A DNA stretch of 64,000 nucleotides, from the NCBI GenBank assembly GCA_015068665.1, contig SVKB01000008.1, positions 1-64,000 of the forward strand. The letters are read 5' to 3'. Positions 17,456-26,689 of the stretch are shown piece after piece. A program made the position numbers and the translations under genes. Position 1 is the first letter of the stretch. Each line of letters opens with the position of its first letter. This stretch comes from Oscillospiraceae bacterium (GTDB lineage Bacteria; Bacillota; Clostridia; UMGS1840; HGM11507). The notes beneath the pieces are model-generated. The model was not told the DNA's origin. It was given only the letters and a program-made list of their open reading frames with translations, and did no database searches.

Positions 17456-18563
17456 ATGTTAGAATACGAAGAGCTTCAGAAGGAGCTTAACGCTCTTAAG
17501 GAGGATATCACAAAGTTAGGTGATTCACTTTAACTTACCCGGAATGAAAGGTGAAATAGAAGAGCTTGAAGCAAAGACAACCGCCCCGGATTTTTGGGGA
17601 GATTCGGAAAACTCCTCCAGGATATTACAGAAAATTAAAAATTTAAAGGATAAGATTGATGCATATAATTCCCTTGGTGAAACTGCCGAAGAAATTGAGC
17701 TTTTAATTGAAATCGGAAATGAAGAGGATGATTTAAGCTATTTAAAAGAAGCAAGGGATTTATTTAAACAACTTAGTGATGACACCGGAAATATGAATCT
17801 TGAAACCCTTTTATCAGGTCCTTACGATAAAAACAATGCAATCATTTCCCTTCACGCAGGTGCGGGCGGAACTGAAGCACAGGATTGGGTTGAGATGCTT
17901 TATAGAATGTATTCCCGTTGGTGTGAAAGACGAGGCTTCAAAACCGAAACCGTTGATTACCTTGCCGGTGATGAGGCAGGAATAAAAAGTGTTACAATGG
18001 TTGTTTCTGGACTTAATGCTTACGGTTACCTGAAGGCAGAAAAGGGCGTTCACCGTTTAGTCAGAATTTCCCCCTTTGATGCATCGGGAAGAAGACACAC
18101 CTCATTTGCATCTCTTGATGTTTTACCCGAGCTTGATGATGATGTTACGGTAGATATAAATCCTGACGAAATAAGAGTGGATACCTTCCGTGCTTCGGGA
18201 GCAGGCGGTCAGCATATCAACAAAACTGACTCTGCCATAAGAATAACCCACTTCCCTACCGGTATCGTTGTATCCTGTCAGAATGAAAGAAGTCAACATA
18301 AAAACCGTGAAACGGCAATGAAAATGCTTAAGGCAAAGCTTCTTGAAATCAAAGAGCAGGAGCAAAAAGACAAGCTTTCCGATATTCAGGGTGAGCAGAT
18401 GGAAATCGGCTGGGGCAGTCAGATACGCTCTTATGTTTTCCACCCTTACAATCTTGTAAAGGATCACAGAACAAACTTTGAAATGGGAAATATAAATGCG
18501 GTTATGGACGGAGATATTGACGGATTCATCAATGAATTCTTAAAATTCCGTCTTGGAAAGTAA
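17456..18563 (+). CDS. prfB: peptide chain release factor 2, +1 programmed frameshift
   Basis: RF2 terminates at UGA and UAA. Translation from the ATG at 17456 (after AAGGAG) runs 25 codons, MLEYEELQKELNALKED then ITKLGDSL, to an in-frame TAA at 17531. Shifting +1 after the CTT at 17528-17530 joins the main frame at AAC-TTA-CCC (NLPGMKGEIEELEAK), giving 368 residues, the usual RF2 length. The codon-recognition tripeptide SPF (RISPFDASG) identifies RF2 and not RF1; the catalytic GGQ lies in SGAGGQHINKTDSA. Neighbours are secA upstream and prfA 15 bases downstream. The frameshift stop is UAA where UGA is normal, described separately. Confidence 0.93.
17519..17534 (+). other. prfB programmed frameshift site with UAA stop
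   Basis: The sequence reads GGT-GAT-TCA-CTT-TAA-C, the slippery CTT followed by a stop and C, matching the CUU-UGA-C layout of RF2 autoregulation but with TAA. AGGTGAT just upstream is complementary to the 16S anti-Shine-Dalgarno sequence (AUCACCU), though it pairs in a register about four bases further from CTT than the E. coli AGGGGG element. A second perfect AAGGAGG (17498-17504) lies 23 bases before CTT. Confidence 0.8.
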
Positions 18564-18578
18564 AAGGAGGCATTTAAT

Positions 18579-19649
18579 ATGTTTGATAAACTGGATTTTC
18601 TTGAAGATAAATATAATAAGCTGAATGAAACAATTTCCGATCCTCAGGTTATTGCCGATCAGGAAAGATGGAGAAAGCTTATGAAGGAGCAGAAGGAGCT
18701 TACTCCTATCGTTGAAAAATATAAGCAGTACAAGGCTGCTAAGGATACAATTGCCGAGGCAAAGGAGCTTCTTTCCACCTCCCTTGAAAAGGACTTTAAG
18801 GAGCTTGTGGAAATGGAAATGGAGGAAGCTAAAGAGAATATAGCCGTTTACGAGGAGGAGCTTAAAATTCTCCTTCTTCCCAAGGACCCGAATGATGACA
18901 AGAACGTTATCGTAGAAATAAGAGCGGGTGCAGGCGGTGATGAAGCGGCTCTTTTCGTTGGAGACTTATACAGAATGTATTCCATGTATTCCGACCAGAG
19001 ACGCTGGAAAACCGAGGTTTTATCCGAAAGTCCTACAGGTATCGGCGGCTATAAGGAAATTTCCTTTATGGTTTACGGTGAGGGTGCATACTCAAGGCTG
19101 AAATACGAAAGCGGTGTTCACAGAGTTCAAAGAGTTCCCGAAACCGAGTCAAGCGGAAGAATTCACACCTCTACCGTTACTGTTGCGGTTTTACCCGAAG
19201 CGGAAGAGGTTGACGTTGACATAAATCCCGATGATATTGAAACCGATACACTTCGTTCCTCGGGTGCAGGCGGTCAGCATGTAAATAAGACTGAATCCGC
19301 TATCCGTCTTACCCACAAGCCTACCGGTATTGTTGTTATGTGTCAGGATGAAAGAAGCCAGCATAAGAACCGTGATAAGGCTATGAAAATTCTTCTTTCA
19401 AGAATTTATGATTTGAAGATGGCGGAGGCTCACGAAAAGGTTGCCTCCGAAAGAAAAAGTCAGGTTGGTACAGGTGACCGAAGCGAAAGAATCAGAACCT
19501 ACAACTATCCTCAGGGAAGGGTTTCCGATCACAGAATCAAGCTTACCATCAATCAGCTTGAAAATACTTTAAACGGAAATCTTGATGATTTTATAGATGC
19601 ATTAATTACTGCCGATCAGGCGGAAAAGTTAAAAAACCAGGAAAACTAA
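18579..19649 (+). CDS. prfA: peptide chain release factor 1
   Basis: The 356-residue protein terminates at UAA and UAG. The recognition tripeptide is PET ([14 protein letters not shown]), the P-x-T form of RF1, and the catalytic GGQ is in [20 protein letters not shown] lies before the ATG. Having prfB and prfA in direct tandem is less common than prfA beside prmC; no prmC methyltransferase is seen in this window. The Sua5-type fusion gene starts 4 bases after the stop. Confidence 0.96.
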   Translation: MFDKLDFLEDKYNKLNETISDPQVIADQERWRKLMKEQKELTPIVEKYKQYKAAKDTIAEAKELLSTSLEKDFKELVEMEMEEAKENIAVYEEELKILLLPKDPNDDKNVIVEIRAGAGGDEAALFVGDLYRMYSMYSDQRRWKTEVLSESPTGIGGYKEISFMVYGEGAYSRLKYESGVHRVQRVPETESSGRIHTSTVTVAVLPEAEEVDVDINPDDIETDTLRSSGAGGQHVNKTESAIRLTHKPTGIVVMCQDERSQHKNRDKAMKILLSRIYDLKMAEAHEKVASERKSQVGTGDRSERIRTYNYPQGRVSDHRIKLTINQLENTLNGNLDDFIDALITADQAEKLKNQEN

Positions 19650-19652
19650 AGG

Positions 19653-21110
19653 GTGATTGATATTTTTACCGAAATAATCAGAATAAACGGCGAGGACGAG
19701 CTTTATAAGCTTGACAAGGCTTGTGAAGCTATCAAAGAAGGTCAGGTTGTTGCAATTCCCACCGAAACTGTTTACGGACTGGGAGCAAACGCATTTTCCT
19801 CCGATTCTGCAAAAAAAATATATGAGGTTAAGGGACGCCCCTCGGACAATCCTCTTATCGTGCATATTGCCGAAAAGCAGGATGCCAAGGAAATAGCTTC
19901 ATATTTACCCGAAAGCTTTTATAAGCTGGCAGATGCATTCTGGCCGGGACCTTTAACTATGATTGTAAAAAAAAGCGAAAAAATTCCTTACACGGTTACT
20001 GCAGGTCTTGATACAGTCGGAATCCGTATGCCCGATAATGAATGCACAAGATATCTTATAAGAAAATCAGGATGCCCTGTTGCGGCTCCAAGTGCCAATA
20101 TATCAGGCACGGTAAGCGCAACCGATGCTAAATATGTGTATGACGATTTCAACGGAAAAATTCCTTACATAATTGACAGCGGCAGCTCAAAAATAGGACT
20201 TGAATCCACAGTTATAAATCTTACTCTTACACCTCCTGTTATTTTAAGACCCGGCAGGATTACCTTAGAGGAAATAAGAGAGTATATACCGGATGCTGTT
20301 TATCACGATTCTCTGATTGAGGAGGAAGAAGAGGTTATAAACCCTGCATCACCGGGAATGAAGTATAAGCATTACAGTCCCTCCTGCCCTGTTGTTCTTA
20401 TTAAAGGAGGCTTAAGCACCGCTGAAAGGTATATCCTTGATAAGATTGAAGATAATGAGGCTGTTTTATATTTTTCCGAGCAGAAAAAAATTGCTCATAT
20501 CACACCTGACTTTTGTCTTGGAAGCTACGGTAGTTTATCAAAATGTGCCGAGCTTGTATTTTCTCACTTAAGAGCGGCGGATAAGGCAGGCTATAAAAAA
20601 ATATATATAACCGGCGTTCCCGAAAAGGGACTTGGCCTTTCCATTATGAACAGACTTAAAAAATCCGCAGGCGAAAATGCTGTTCAGCTTAGAGATATCG
20701 TATTTGTCTGCACGGGAAATACCTGCCGAAGCCCTATGGCGGAATTTATATTAAAAAGCTACAATATACCCGATATGTACGTTAAGTCAAGAGGCCTTGA
20801 CGTGTGCTGCAGCTCAGGAATGGCTTTTAATTCTCAAAAGGCTCTTAAAGATAATGATATCCCCTTCTCTGATTTCCACTCCTCACAGCTTACCTACGGG
20901 GATGTGGCGGATGCCGATAAGGTTTATACCATGACCGATTCTCAGAGAAGAATTATTATAAGCGCGTTTCCGGAATTTAAGGATAAAATCCTGACTCTTA
21001 AGGAGAATTCCGATATTGCCGACCCTTATATGCACTCCATGGATTTTTATCAGGTAACCTTTGATGAAATCAGAGCAGCAATCGAAAAGAGGTTTAAGGA
21101 TGAATTATAA
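19653..21110 (+). CDS. threonylcarbamoyl-AMP synthase fused to a YwlE-like protein arginine phosphatase
   Basis: The 485-residue protein joins two enzymes. Residues about 15-330 are a Sua5/YwlC protein: the YrdC domain (VVAIPTETVYGLGANA; KGRPSDNPLIVHI; VAAPSANISG) plus the Sua5 C-terminal domain after SPGMKYKHYSP, making threonylcarbamoyl-AMP for t6A37 of tRNA. Residues about 347-485 are a low-molecular-weight phosphatase: nucleophile C353-TGNTC-R359 and general acid D457 in IADPY. The residue at the fifth loop position is Thr (T357), as in B. subtilis YwlE where it selects phosphoarginine; tyrosine phosphatases usually have Ile. In B. subtilis ywlC and ywlE are separate nearby genes. The GTG start at 19653 overlaps its own AAAGGG site, so the exact start (perhaps a few codons later) is uncertain. 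rimI overlaps its end by 11 bases. Confidence 0.9.
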   Translation: MIDIFTEIIRINGEDELYKLDKACEAIKEGQVVAIPTETVYGLGANAFSSDSAKKIYEVKGRPSDNPLIVHIAEKQDAKEIASYLPESFYKLADAFWPGPLTMIVKKSEKIPYTVTAGLDTVGIRMPDNECTRYLIRKSGCPVAAPSANISGTVSATDAKYVYDDFNGKIPYIIDSGSSKIGLESTVINLTLTPPVILRPGRITLEEIREYIPDAVYHDSLIEEEEEVINPASPGMKYKHYSPSCPVVLIKGGLSTAERYILDKIEDNEAVLYFSEQKKIAHITPDFCLGSYGSLSKCAELVFSHLRAADKAGYKKIYITGVPEKGLGLSIMNRLKKSAGENAVQLRDIVFVCTGNTCRSPMAEFILKSYNIPDMYVKSRGLDVCCSSGMAFNSQKALKDNDIPFSDFHSSQLTYGDVADADKVYTMTDSQRRIIISAFPEFKDKILTLKENSDIADPYMHSMDFYQVTFDEIRAAIEKRFKDEL

Positions 21111-21537
21111 AATATCTCCTTTGAGTTATGAAAATATTGACGGGGTATTTTCGGTAGAGCTGACATCATTTGAAAACCCCTGGTCAAAGCAGGCCTTTAT
21201 TGATGAAATAAACAACCCTCTTGCCAGATACTTTGTTCTTGAGAATGAAAATGAAGTAATAGGCTATGCGGGGCTATGGCATATCATTGATGAGGGACAT
21301 ATTACAAATATTGCCGTAAAGCCTGCCTTCAGAGGTCAGGGCTTATCAAAGCTTCTTATGAATGAGCTTGTTGATTATTATAAATCTAACTCCCTTGTGT
21401 TTCTTACATTGGAGGTTCGAGAGTCAAACCTTGTTGCACGAAGGCTCTATGAGAGCTACGGCTTTAAAATAATCGGAGAAAGAAAAAAATACTATCAGAA
21501 TAATGAAACTGCTGTTTTATACAGCCTGGAAGGATAA
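21100..21537 (+). CDS. rimI: ribosomal protein alanine N-acetyltransferase RimI
   Basis: The 145-residue GNAT protein has the acetyl-CoA loop in KPAFRGQGLSKLLM and the RimI-typical TLEVRESNLVARRLYESYGF, with a C-terminal ERKKYY segment. The start at 21100 overlaps the end of the preceding gene and has AAGG a few bases upstream; the length (about 145-150) fits. RimI acetylates the N-terminus of S18 in E. coli; in Firmicutes it is regularly found between tsaB and tsaD. Here it sits between the Sua5 fusion and tsaD, 3 bases before the latter. Confidence 0.9.
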   Translation: MNYKISPLSYENIDGVFSVELTSFENPWSKQAFIDEINNPLARYFVLENENEVIGYAGLWHIIDEGHITNIAVKPAFRGQGLSKLLMNELVDYYKSNSLVFLTLEVRESNLVARRLYESYGFKIIGERKKYYQNNETAVLYSLEG

Positions 21538-21540
21538 ATT

Positions 21541-22632
21541 ATGAGTAAGCTTATTATGGGAATTGAATCATCCTGCGATGAAACCGCCTGCGCTATAGTC
21601 AAGGATGGCAGAGAGGTTTTATCGAATATTATTTATTCCCAGATTGATGTTCACAAGGAATACGGCGGTGTGGTACCCGAGCTTGCATCCCGTCTCCATA
21701 TTGAAAAAATTTCATACGTGGTCGATATGGCTCTTGAAAAGGCAAAGGTTACATTTGATGATATTGATGCAATAAGTGTTACCTACGGTCCCGGACTTGT
21801 GGGTGCACTTTTATGCGGAGTTTCCTATGCAAAAAGCCTTGCCTATGCTCTTAACAAACCTCTTGTGAAGGTACATCACATTAAGGGACATATTGCAGGA
21901 AATTATTTAACCTATCCTGATCTTAAGCCACCGTTTCTCTGTCTTGTTGTATCCGGCGGACACAGTCACATTATCGAGGTCAGGGATTACAATCAGTATA
22001 ACATACTTGCCAAAACAAGAGATGATGCTGCAGGTGAAGCCTTTGATAAAATAGGAAGAGTTTTGAACATCCCCTATCCCGGAGGCGCTACCATAGATAA
22101 AATAAGCTATCAGGGAGATAAAAAGGCTATTGAATTTCCCCGTGTTACCTTTGATGGTTCCTTTGATTTTTCCTTCAGCGGAGTTAAAACCGCGGTTATA
22201 AATTACATACATAGAATTCTTAAGTTCTGCCCGGAGCTTGATAAAAAAGGATACGAAGAGGTTATTCTTAACGAGGTGTTAAACGGAAACGGTGTAAAGC
22301 AGCATAAAAAGGATATTACAAAGGCTGACATACTTGCATCCTTTACCGAATCCGTTACATCAATACTTTGTGATAACACTTTAAAGCTTGCAAAGGAAAA
22401 AGGCTACAAGCAAATAGTTCTTGCCGGCGGAGTTGCCTGCAACAGTCATTTAAGGAATAAGTTTGACCTTGAATGTAAAAAGCTTGGTATTGATATAAGA
22501 TACCCGGAGCCCATATACTGCACTGACAACGCGGCAATGATTGCATCCATGGGATATTATCTATACAATGAAAGCTGCTTTGCAGACCTTAATCTTAATG
22601 CAGTTCCGTATATAGACATTGAAAACAGTTGA
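21541..22632 (+). CDS. tsaD: tRNA threonylcarbamoyladenosine transferase TsaD
   Basis: The 363-residue ASKHA-fold enzyme transfers the threonylcarbamoyl group to A37 of ANN-decoding tRNAs together with TsaB and TsaE. MGIESSCDETACAIV opens the protein; the metal-binding HHIKGH is near residue 109; VSGGHSHI and GGVACNSHLR follow. Neither tsaB nor tsaE is nearby, though the first enzyme of the pathway (the Sua5 fusion) is in the same operon. Confidence 0.95.
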   Translation: MSKLIMGIESSCDETACAIVKDGREVLSNIIYSQIDVHKEYGGVVPELASRLHIEKISYVVDMALEKAKVTFDDIDAISVTYGPGLVGALLCGVSYAKSLAYALNKPLVKVHHIKGHIAGNYLTYPDLKPPFLCLVVSGGHSHIIEVRDYNQYNILAKTRDDAAGEAFDKIGRVLNIPYPGGATIDKISYQGDKKAIEFPRVTFDGSFDFSFSGVKTAVINYIHRILKFCPELDKKGYEEVILNEVLNGNGVKQHKKDITKADILASFTESVTSILCDNTLKLAKEKGYKQIVLAGGVACNSHLRNKFDLECKKLGIDIRYPEPIYCTDNAAMIASMGYYLYNESCFADLNLNAVPYIDIENS

Positions 22633-22681
22633 AAAAATAAAATTTTAACATATAAATAATATTTAAAAAGAGGTTTTAAAG

Positions 22682-23842
22682 ATGAATGACGCAATACAAA
22701 ATGCCTGTGAGCATTTTAAAAAGGTACTTGAGGACCAGCTTAAAAGAGTTGAGCTTATTAACTCAAACAAGGAGTTTGTTGATTTTGACAAGCTCGACAC
22801 AATAGTTATAGGTATATGCGGCGGTGACGGAATCGGCCCCCGTATTACCGGTGAAGCTCAGAGAGTTCTTGAGTTTTTGTTAGAGGATGAGGTTAAAAAA
22901 GGAAGAGTTAAATTCAATATAATTGATGACCTCACCATTGAAAAAAGAGCTGAGCTTAATGTGGCTATTCCACCTTCGGCACTTAAAGAGCTTAAGAAAT
23001 GTCACGTTATATTAAAGGGACCTACAACTACTCCAAGAGCCGGAGATCCCTGGCCGAATGTTGAAAGTGCAAACGTTGCTATGCGTAAGGAGCTTGACCT
23101 TTTTGCCAATGTAAGACCTGTAAAGGTTAAGGAGCAAGGAATAGACTGGACCTTTTTCAGGGAAAATACCGAGGGCTCCTATGCGGTAGGCTCAAAGGGT
23201 ATTCACGTAAATGACGATCTTGCCATTGACTTTTGTGTTACAACCACTGAGGGTACCGAAAGACTTGCACGAGCTGCATTCGAATATGCTAAAAAGAACG
23301 GTAAAAAGAGAGTTACCATAGTTACCAAGGCAAATGTTATAAAAACCACCGACGGTAAGTTTTTAAAGCTTTGCTATGAAATGGCAAAGGAATATCCCGA
23401 CATTCAGGTGGATGACTGGTATATTGATATTATGACTGCAAAGCTGGTGGATGAAAAGAGAAGAAATCAGTTTGAGGTTGTTATTCTTCCTAACCTGTAC
23501 GGTGATATTATTACTGATGAGGCGGCAGAATTTCAGGGCGGAGTCGGAACTGCAGGCAGTGCAAATTTAGGAAAAAAATATTCAATGTTTGAAGCTATTC
23601 ACGGTTCGGCGCCGAGAATGGTTAAGGAAGGCAGAGATATTTATGCAGACCCATGCAGCATGTTAAGAGCAACAGTTATGCTTTTAGAGCATATCGGCTA
23701 TACCGATAAAGCAAGCAAACTTGAAGAAGCGCTTAACATTTGTATGTTTGATGAGAAAAAGGTTAAGATTACAGGCAGAGATACCGGTGCAACCTGTAAG
23801 GAATTTGCCGACTATGTAATGGAAACTATTTCAAAAATATAA
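22682..23842 (+). CDS. isocitrate/isopropylmalate dehydrogenase family protein, probably NAD-dependent isocitrate dehydrogenase
   Basis: The 386-residue protein is a beta-decarboxylating dehydrogenase: GGDGIGPRI near the N-terminus, the phosphate-site loop TTTPRAGDPWPNVESANVA, LDLFANVRPVK, FRENTEGSYAVG, the Lys-Asn pair TKANVIK, the metal aspartates in LYGDIITDEAA, and AIHGSAPR. The TTTPRAGDPW loop resembles isocitrate dehydrogenase more than isopropylmalate dehydrogenase, and no leucine genes are nearby. A role in making 2-oxoglutarate and NAD(P)H is likely. rex lies 45 bases downstream; a weak hairpin (CGCCT/AGGCG, 23848-23868) is in the gap. Confidence 0.78.
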   Translation: MNDAIQNACEHFKKVLEDQLKRVELINSNKEFVDFDKLDTIVIGICGGDGIGPRITGEAQRVLEFLLEDEVKKGRVKFNIIDDLTIEKRAELNVAIPPSALKELKKCHVILKGPTTTPRAGDPWPNVESANVAMRKELDLFANVRPVKVKEQGIDWTFFRENTEGSYAVGSKGIHVNDDLAIDFCVTTTEGTERLARAAFEYAKKNGKKRVTIVTKANVIKTTDGKFLKLCYEMAKEYPDIQVDDWYIDIMTAKLVDEKRRNQFEVVILPNLYGDIITDEAAEFQGGVGTAGSANLGKKYSMFEAIHGSAPRMVKEGRDIYADPCSMLRATVMLLEHIGYTDKASKLEEALNICMFDEKKVKITGRDTGATCKEFADYVMETISKI

Positions 23843-23887
23843 AAAAACGCCTGTGGCATTTTAAGGCGCGAAAGGATTTTTAGATTT

Positions 23888-24520
23888 ATGAGAAGTGAGA
23901 AAAAAATTTCAGAGGCAGTCATAAAAAGACTCCCCCGTTATTACCGTTATCTTGGAGATTTACTTTCAGAAGGAGTAGAGAGAATTTCATCCAAGGATTT
24001 AAGCGAAATGATGGGCTCCACCGCTTCCCAGATAAGACAGGATCTTAACTGCTTCGGTGGCTTCGGCCAGCAGGGCTACGGATATAATGTTCCTGTTCTT
24101 TATGAGGAAATAGGCAACATTTTAGGCACAGACAAGGAAAACTCGGTTATTATTCTTGGTGCAGGTAATCTTGGGAAGGCCATTGCCAACTACACCAATT
24201 TTAAAAAGCGCGGGTTTACTATCAAGGCAATTTTTGACAATAACGAGAAAATTATCGGCACAAAAATCAATTCCGTTAAGGTACTGGATATTAAAAACCT
24301 TGAGAATTTTCTGAAAGACAATGAGATTGACATAGTTGTTCTTGCCATTCCTGCTGCAGGAATAAAGAGCGTGATTGACATTGTGGTTAACTCCGATATA
24401 AAGGGTATATGGAATTTCTCTTATCTTGACCTTAAGGTTCCCAAGCACATTGCAATGGTTAACGTGCATTTATCCGACAGCCTTATGACTTTATCGTATA
24501 AAATAAACAAAAACAAATAA
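23888..24520 (+). CDS. rex: redox-sensing transcriptional repressor Rex
   Basis: The 210-residue repressor senses NADH/NAD+. The N-terminal winged helix (SEAVIKRLPRYYRYLGDLL.., ISSKDLSEMMGSTASQIRQDL) includes the typical QIRQDLNCFGGFGQQGYGY, and the Rossmann domain has GAGNLGKAI near residue 87. Length fits (about 205-220). No TTGTTAA-N4-TTAACAA operator was recognised around it. It ends at a terminator and probably shares the transcript of the dehydrogenase before it. Confidence 0.95.
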   Translation: MRSEKKISEAVIKRLPRYYRYLGDLLSEGVERISSKDLSEMMGSTASQIRQDLNCFGGFGQQGYGYNVPVLYEEIGNILGTDKENSVIILGAGNLGKAIANYTNFKKRGFTIKAIFDNNEKIIGTKINSVKVLDIKNLENFLKDNEIDIVVLAIPAAGIKSVIDIVVNSDIKGIWNFSYLDLKVPKHIAMVNVHLSDSLMTLSYKINKNK

Positions 24521-24535
24521 AAATAACTGTATAAC

Positions 24536-24570
24536 AAAAACCTCTGATAAAACATACTCAGAGGTTTTTT
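24536..24570 (+). terminator. intrinsic terminator after rex
   Basis: Stem AAAAACCTCTGA / TCAGAGGTTTTT with a 10-base loop and a run of seven T, 16 bases after the rex stop. Confidence 0.85.
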
Positions 24571-24586
24571 TAAAAAGGATGATTTT

Positions 24587-25450
24587 ATGAAAAAGAAAGC
24601 CCTGGAATATGCAGAAATTATAATAGGAAGTATTTTATTCTCCATTTCGGTTATATGGTTTGCCGACCCTATGGGGCTTGTTATCGGCGGAATATCAGGT
24701 ATTGCAATTATCGTTAAAAGCTTTACCGATATCCCCTTATTTATAACCAATCTTGTGCTTAATGTTCCTTTATTTTTAATTGCGGTAAAGCAAAGGGGCT
24801 TTAAATTTATATTTAAGTCACTTCTTTCGGTTTTACTTATAACCCTTATGCTTGAAGCCTTGACCTTTATTAAAAATCCACTTTCGGTAGCGGATGACAT
24901 TCTTCTTACAGCTCTTTTAACCGGCGTATTTTCCGGTGCGGGGCTTGGTCTTATTTTCCGTTCGGGAGCAACCTCGGGCGGAACCGATATGCTGGCTTCA
25001 ATTTTTAAATTTATAAAGCCACACTTTGATATGTCACGATTACTTCTTATTATAGACGGAATTATAATTATTTCGGGAATGTCGTTTTTCGGAGTTTCAA
25101 AGGGGCTTTATGCGGTAATTGCGGTGGTAATATCAACCCTTATAATAAACTTTATTCTTGATGGAACTCATTTTGCCAGGGGTGCTTTTATACTGTCGGA
25201 TAAATACGAAGAAATATCAGAGGCAATATTTAAAGAGCTTGAAAGAGGAAACACGGGAATAAACGTTAAAGGGATGTATACCAAAGAAGAGAAAAAAATG
25301 CTGTTTGTAGTGGTTAATCCCAAGGAAACGGTAAAACTTCAACAAATAGTAAAAAATATCGACCAAAAGGCATTTATGGTCATTTACGACGTGCGTCAGA
25401 CATTGGGTGAAGGTTTTTTTGATTTTAAGGAATTAGAAAATAAATTATAA
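24587..25450 (+). CDS. YitT family membrane protein (DUF2179)
   Basis: The 287-residue protein has five to six hydrophobic segments in the first 200 residues, with the family motifs GGISGIAI and RSGATSGGTDMLA, and a C-terminal soluble domain of about 80 residues (RGNTGINVKGMYTKEEKKMLFVVV..) matching DUF2179. The function of YitT proteins is unknown. It starts after AAAAGGATG just downstream of the rex terminator; no separate promoter was recognised. Confidence 0.87.
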   Translation: MKKKALEYAEIIIGSILFSISVIWFADPMGLVIGGISGIAIIVKSFTDIPLFITNLVLNVPLFLIAVKQRGFKFIFKSLLSVLLITLMLEALTFIKNPLSVADDILLTALLTGVFSGAGLGLIFRSGATSGGTDMLASIFKFIKPHFDMSRLLLIIDGIIIISGMSFFGVSKGLYAVIAVVISTLIINFILDGTHFARGAFILSDKYEEISEAIFKELERGNTGINVKGMYTKEEKKMLFVVVNPKETVKLQQIVKNIDQKAFMVIYDVRQTLGEGFFDFKELENKL

Positions 25451-25451
25451 G

Positions 25452-25490
25452 AAAAACACTTTGGATAAAAATAGTATCCAAAGTGTTTTT
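25452..25490. terminator. bidirectional terminator after yitT
   Basis: Stem AAAAACACTTTGGATA / TATCCAAAGTGTTTTT with an 8-base loop lies between convergent yitT and the SGNH hydrolase gene, with T-rich ends on both strands. Confidence 0.8.
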
Positions 25491-25499
25491 ATATACATT

Positions 25500-26612
25500 T
25501 TATTTATCAAATATTTTTCTGAATATGGGACAAAGCTCCTTTGCTATTCGATAAAATCCTAAATCGTTAGGATGACTGTTATCCACCGTGCATTCATGCT
25601 GATCCTCTGTGCCGAATACCGTTGCGCCGTCAAGGAAATACACATTTTTATCCCCTTCCTCAACAGCTTTTAGGTAGGTTCTCATAACAATAAAGTTTCT
25701 TTCAATCAGATCTCTTGAAGGCTTATCTGTGCCGTAATACTGAAAAGCGCCTCTTTTTCTGGAGCTGTGATAGCTTATAATTATAATCGGCAAATCAGGA
25801 TTTTTTTCTCTTACAATTTTATAAAAATTATAATGAGTTGCTTCAAGGTGTTCGCTGGTTGGTGCATTTGCATCATAATCCATAACAAATGCAGTCATTT
25901 TTTTGGTTGCAATATATTCTGCAATTTCCCTTTCACCTAAAGCGCTTCCCGAAAAGCCTAAGTTAACAAAATCTGCATTTAACCATCTTGAGATAAATCC
26001 CATATAGGTATTGCCCGGTCGTGATGCACATCCGCCCTGAGTAAGAGAATTTCCGTAGTAATATATGGGACCGATATCATAATCAACGGGAGCATAAAGA
26101 TGACATCCCTCTTTAATGCCTATTTTTATGGAATTAACACCGTTATACAGCGGCAGATTAAGTAAAACCTCATGCTCTTCAAAGTCGCTTACTGAATTTA
26201 ATTCAAAATAACCCGAATAAACTATATCACTGCTTCCCCATGGTGGCATAAAGGTTTTATAATACTGATAGTTGGATTTTCCTCTTTTTGCTATATACAT
26301 ATCCACACCCGAATGGCCGGTTGACGGCATATGAGGCATATTGATAGATTCGGGCAGTTCAACTATAATCGCAACATAAGGAGAATCAGTAGCAAATTTT
26401 ATTCTTCCTCCCGATGTATTACTGAGAAGCTCCTTTACCCCATCATTAACATTTAAATCCTTAAAAAAAGATGGCAGACGAGTAAATTTTTTACCTTCCT
26501 TAAGATAAAGCCCGTTTATAACAAAAGGATCGTCAAAGCAATCAAAAAATTCAACATCATGAGGAACATCCATATTAACTGCAAGATTTTCATCAATTTC
26601 ATATAATTTCAT
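25500..26612 (-). CDS. SGNH/GDSL family hydrolase with N-terminal GxDLY-type domain
   Basis: The 370-residue protein has a beta-rich N-terminal half (about 1-180) containing SGVDMYI, of the type seen before SGNH esterases, and a C-terminal SGNH hydrolase: block I YYGNSLTQGG near residue 187 with the nucleophile serine, block II NLGFSGSALGE, block III DYDANAP, and the catalytic pair in VDNSHPNDLGF. No signal peptide is visible, so it acts in the cytoplasm. Relatives are carbohydrate or acyl esterases; substrate unknown. AAGGTGA precedes the ATG. Confidence 0.85.
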   Translation of the reverse strand: MKLYEIDENLAVNMDVPHDVEFFDCFDDPFVINGLYLKEGKKFTRLPSFFKDLNVNDGVKELLSNTSGGRIKFATDSPYVAIIVELPESINMPHMPSTGHSGVDMYIAKRGKSNYQYYKTFMPPWGSSDIVYSGYFELNSVSDFEEHEVLLNLPLYNGVNSIKIGIKEGCHLYAPVDYDIGPIYYYGNSLTQGGCASRPGNTYMGFISRWLNADFVNLGFSGSALGEREIAEYIATKKMTAFVMDYDANAPTSEHLEATHYNFYKIVREKNPDLPIIIISYHSSRKRGAFQYYGTDKPSRDLIERNFIVMRTYLKAVEEGDKNVYFLDGATVFGTEDQHECTVDNSHPNDLGFYRIAKELCPIFRKIFDK

Positions 26613-26632
26613 TTAATTCACCTTCCTTTTAT

Positions 26633-26661
26633 ATTATATCAACCAATTATTACATAGTCAA
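26633..26661 (-). promoter_or_regulatory. promoter for the SGNH hydrolase gene
   Basis: Minus strand TTGACT (26661-26656), 17 bases, TATAAT (26638-26633), with TGA directly before the -10 box. Confidence 0.8.
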
Positions 26662-26689
26662 GAAAATGAGCCGTATTATCATTTAAAAA

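Noticed and set aside
17456-18563. prfB as a pseudogene or two genes
   Set aside because: The break lies exactly at the position and in the layout of the RF2 recoding site (CTT-stop-C) and the rest is intact, so programmed frameshifting explains it.
23843-23887. Terminator or Rex operator between the dehydrogenase and rex
   Set aside because: The hairpin CGCCT/AGGCG is short, has no T-run, and no TTGTTAA-type inverted repeat is present.
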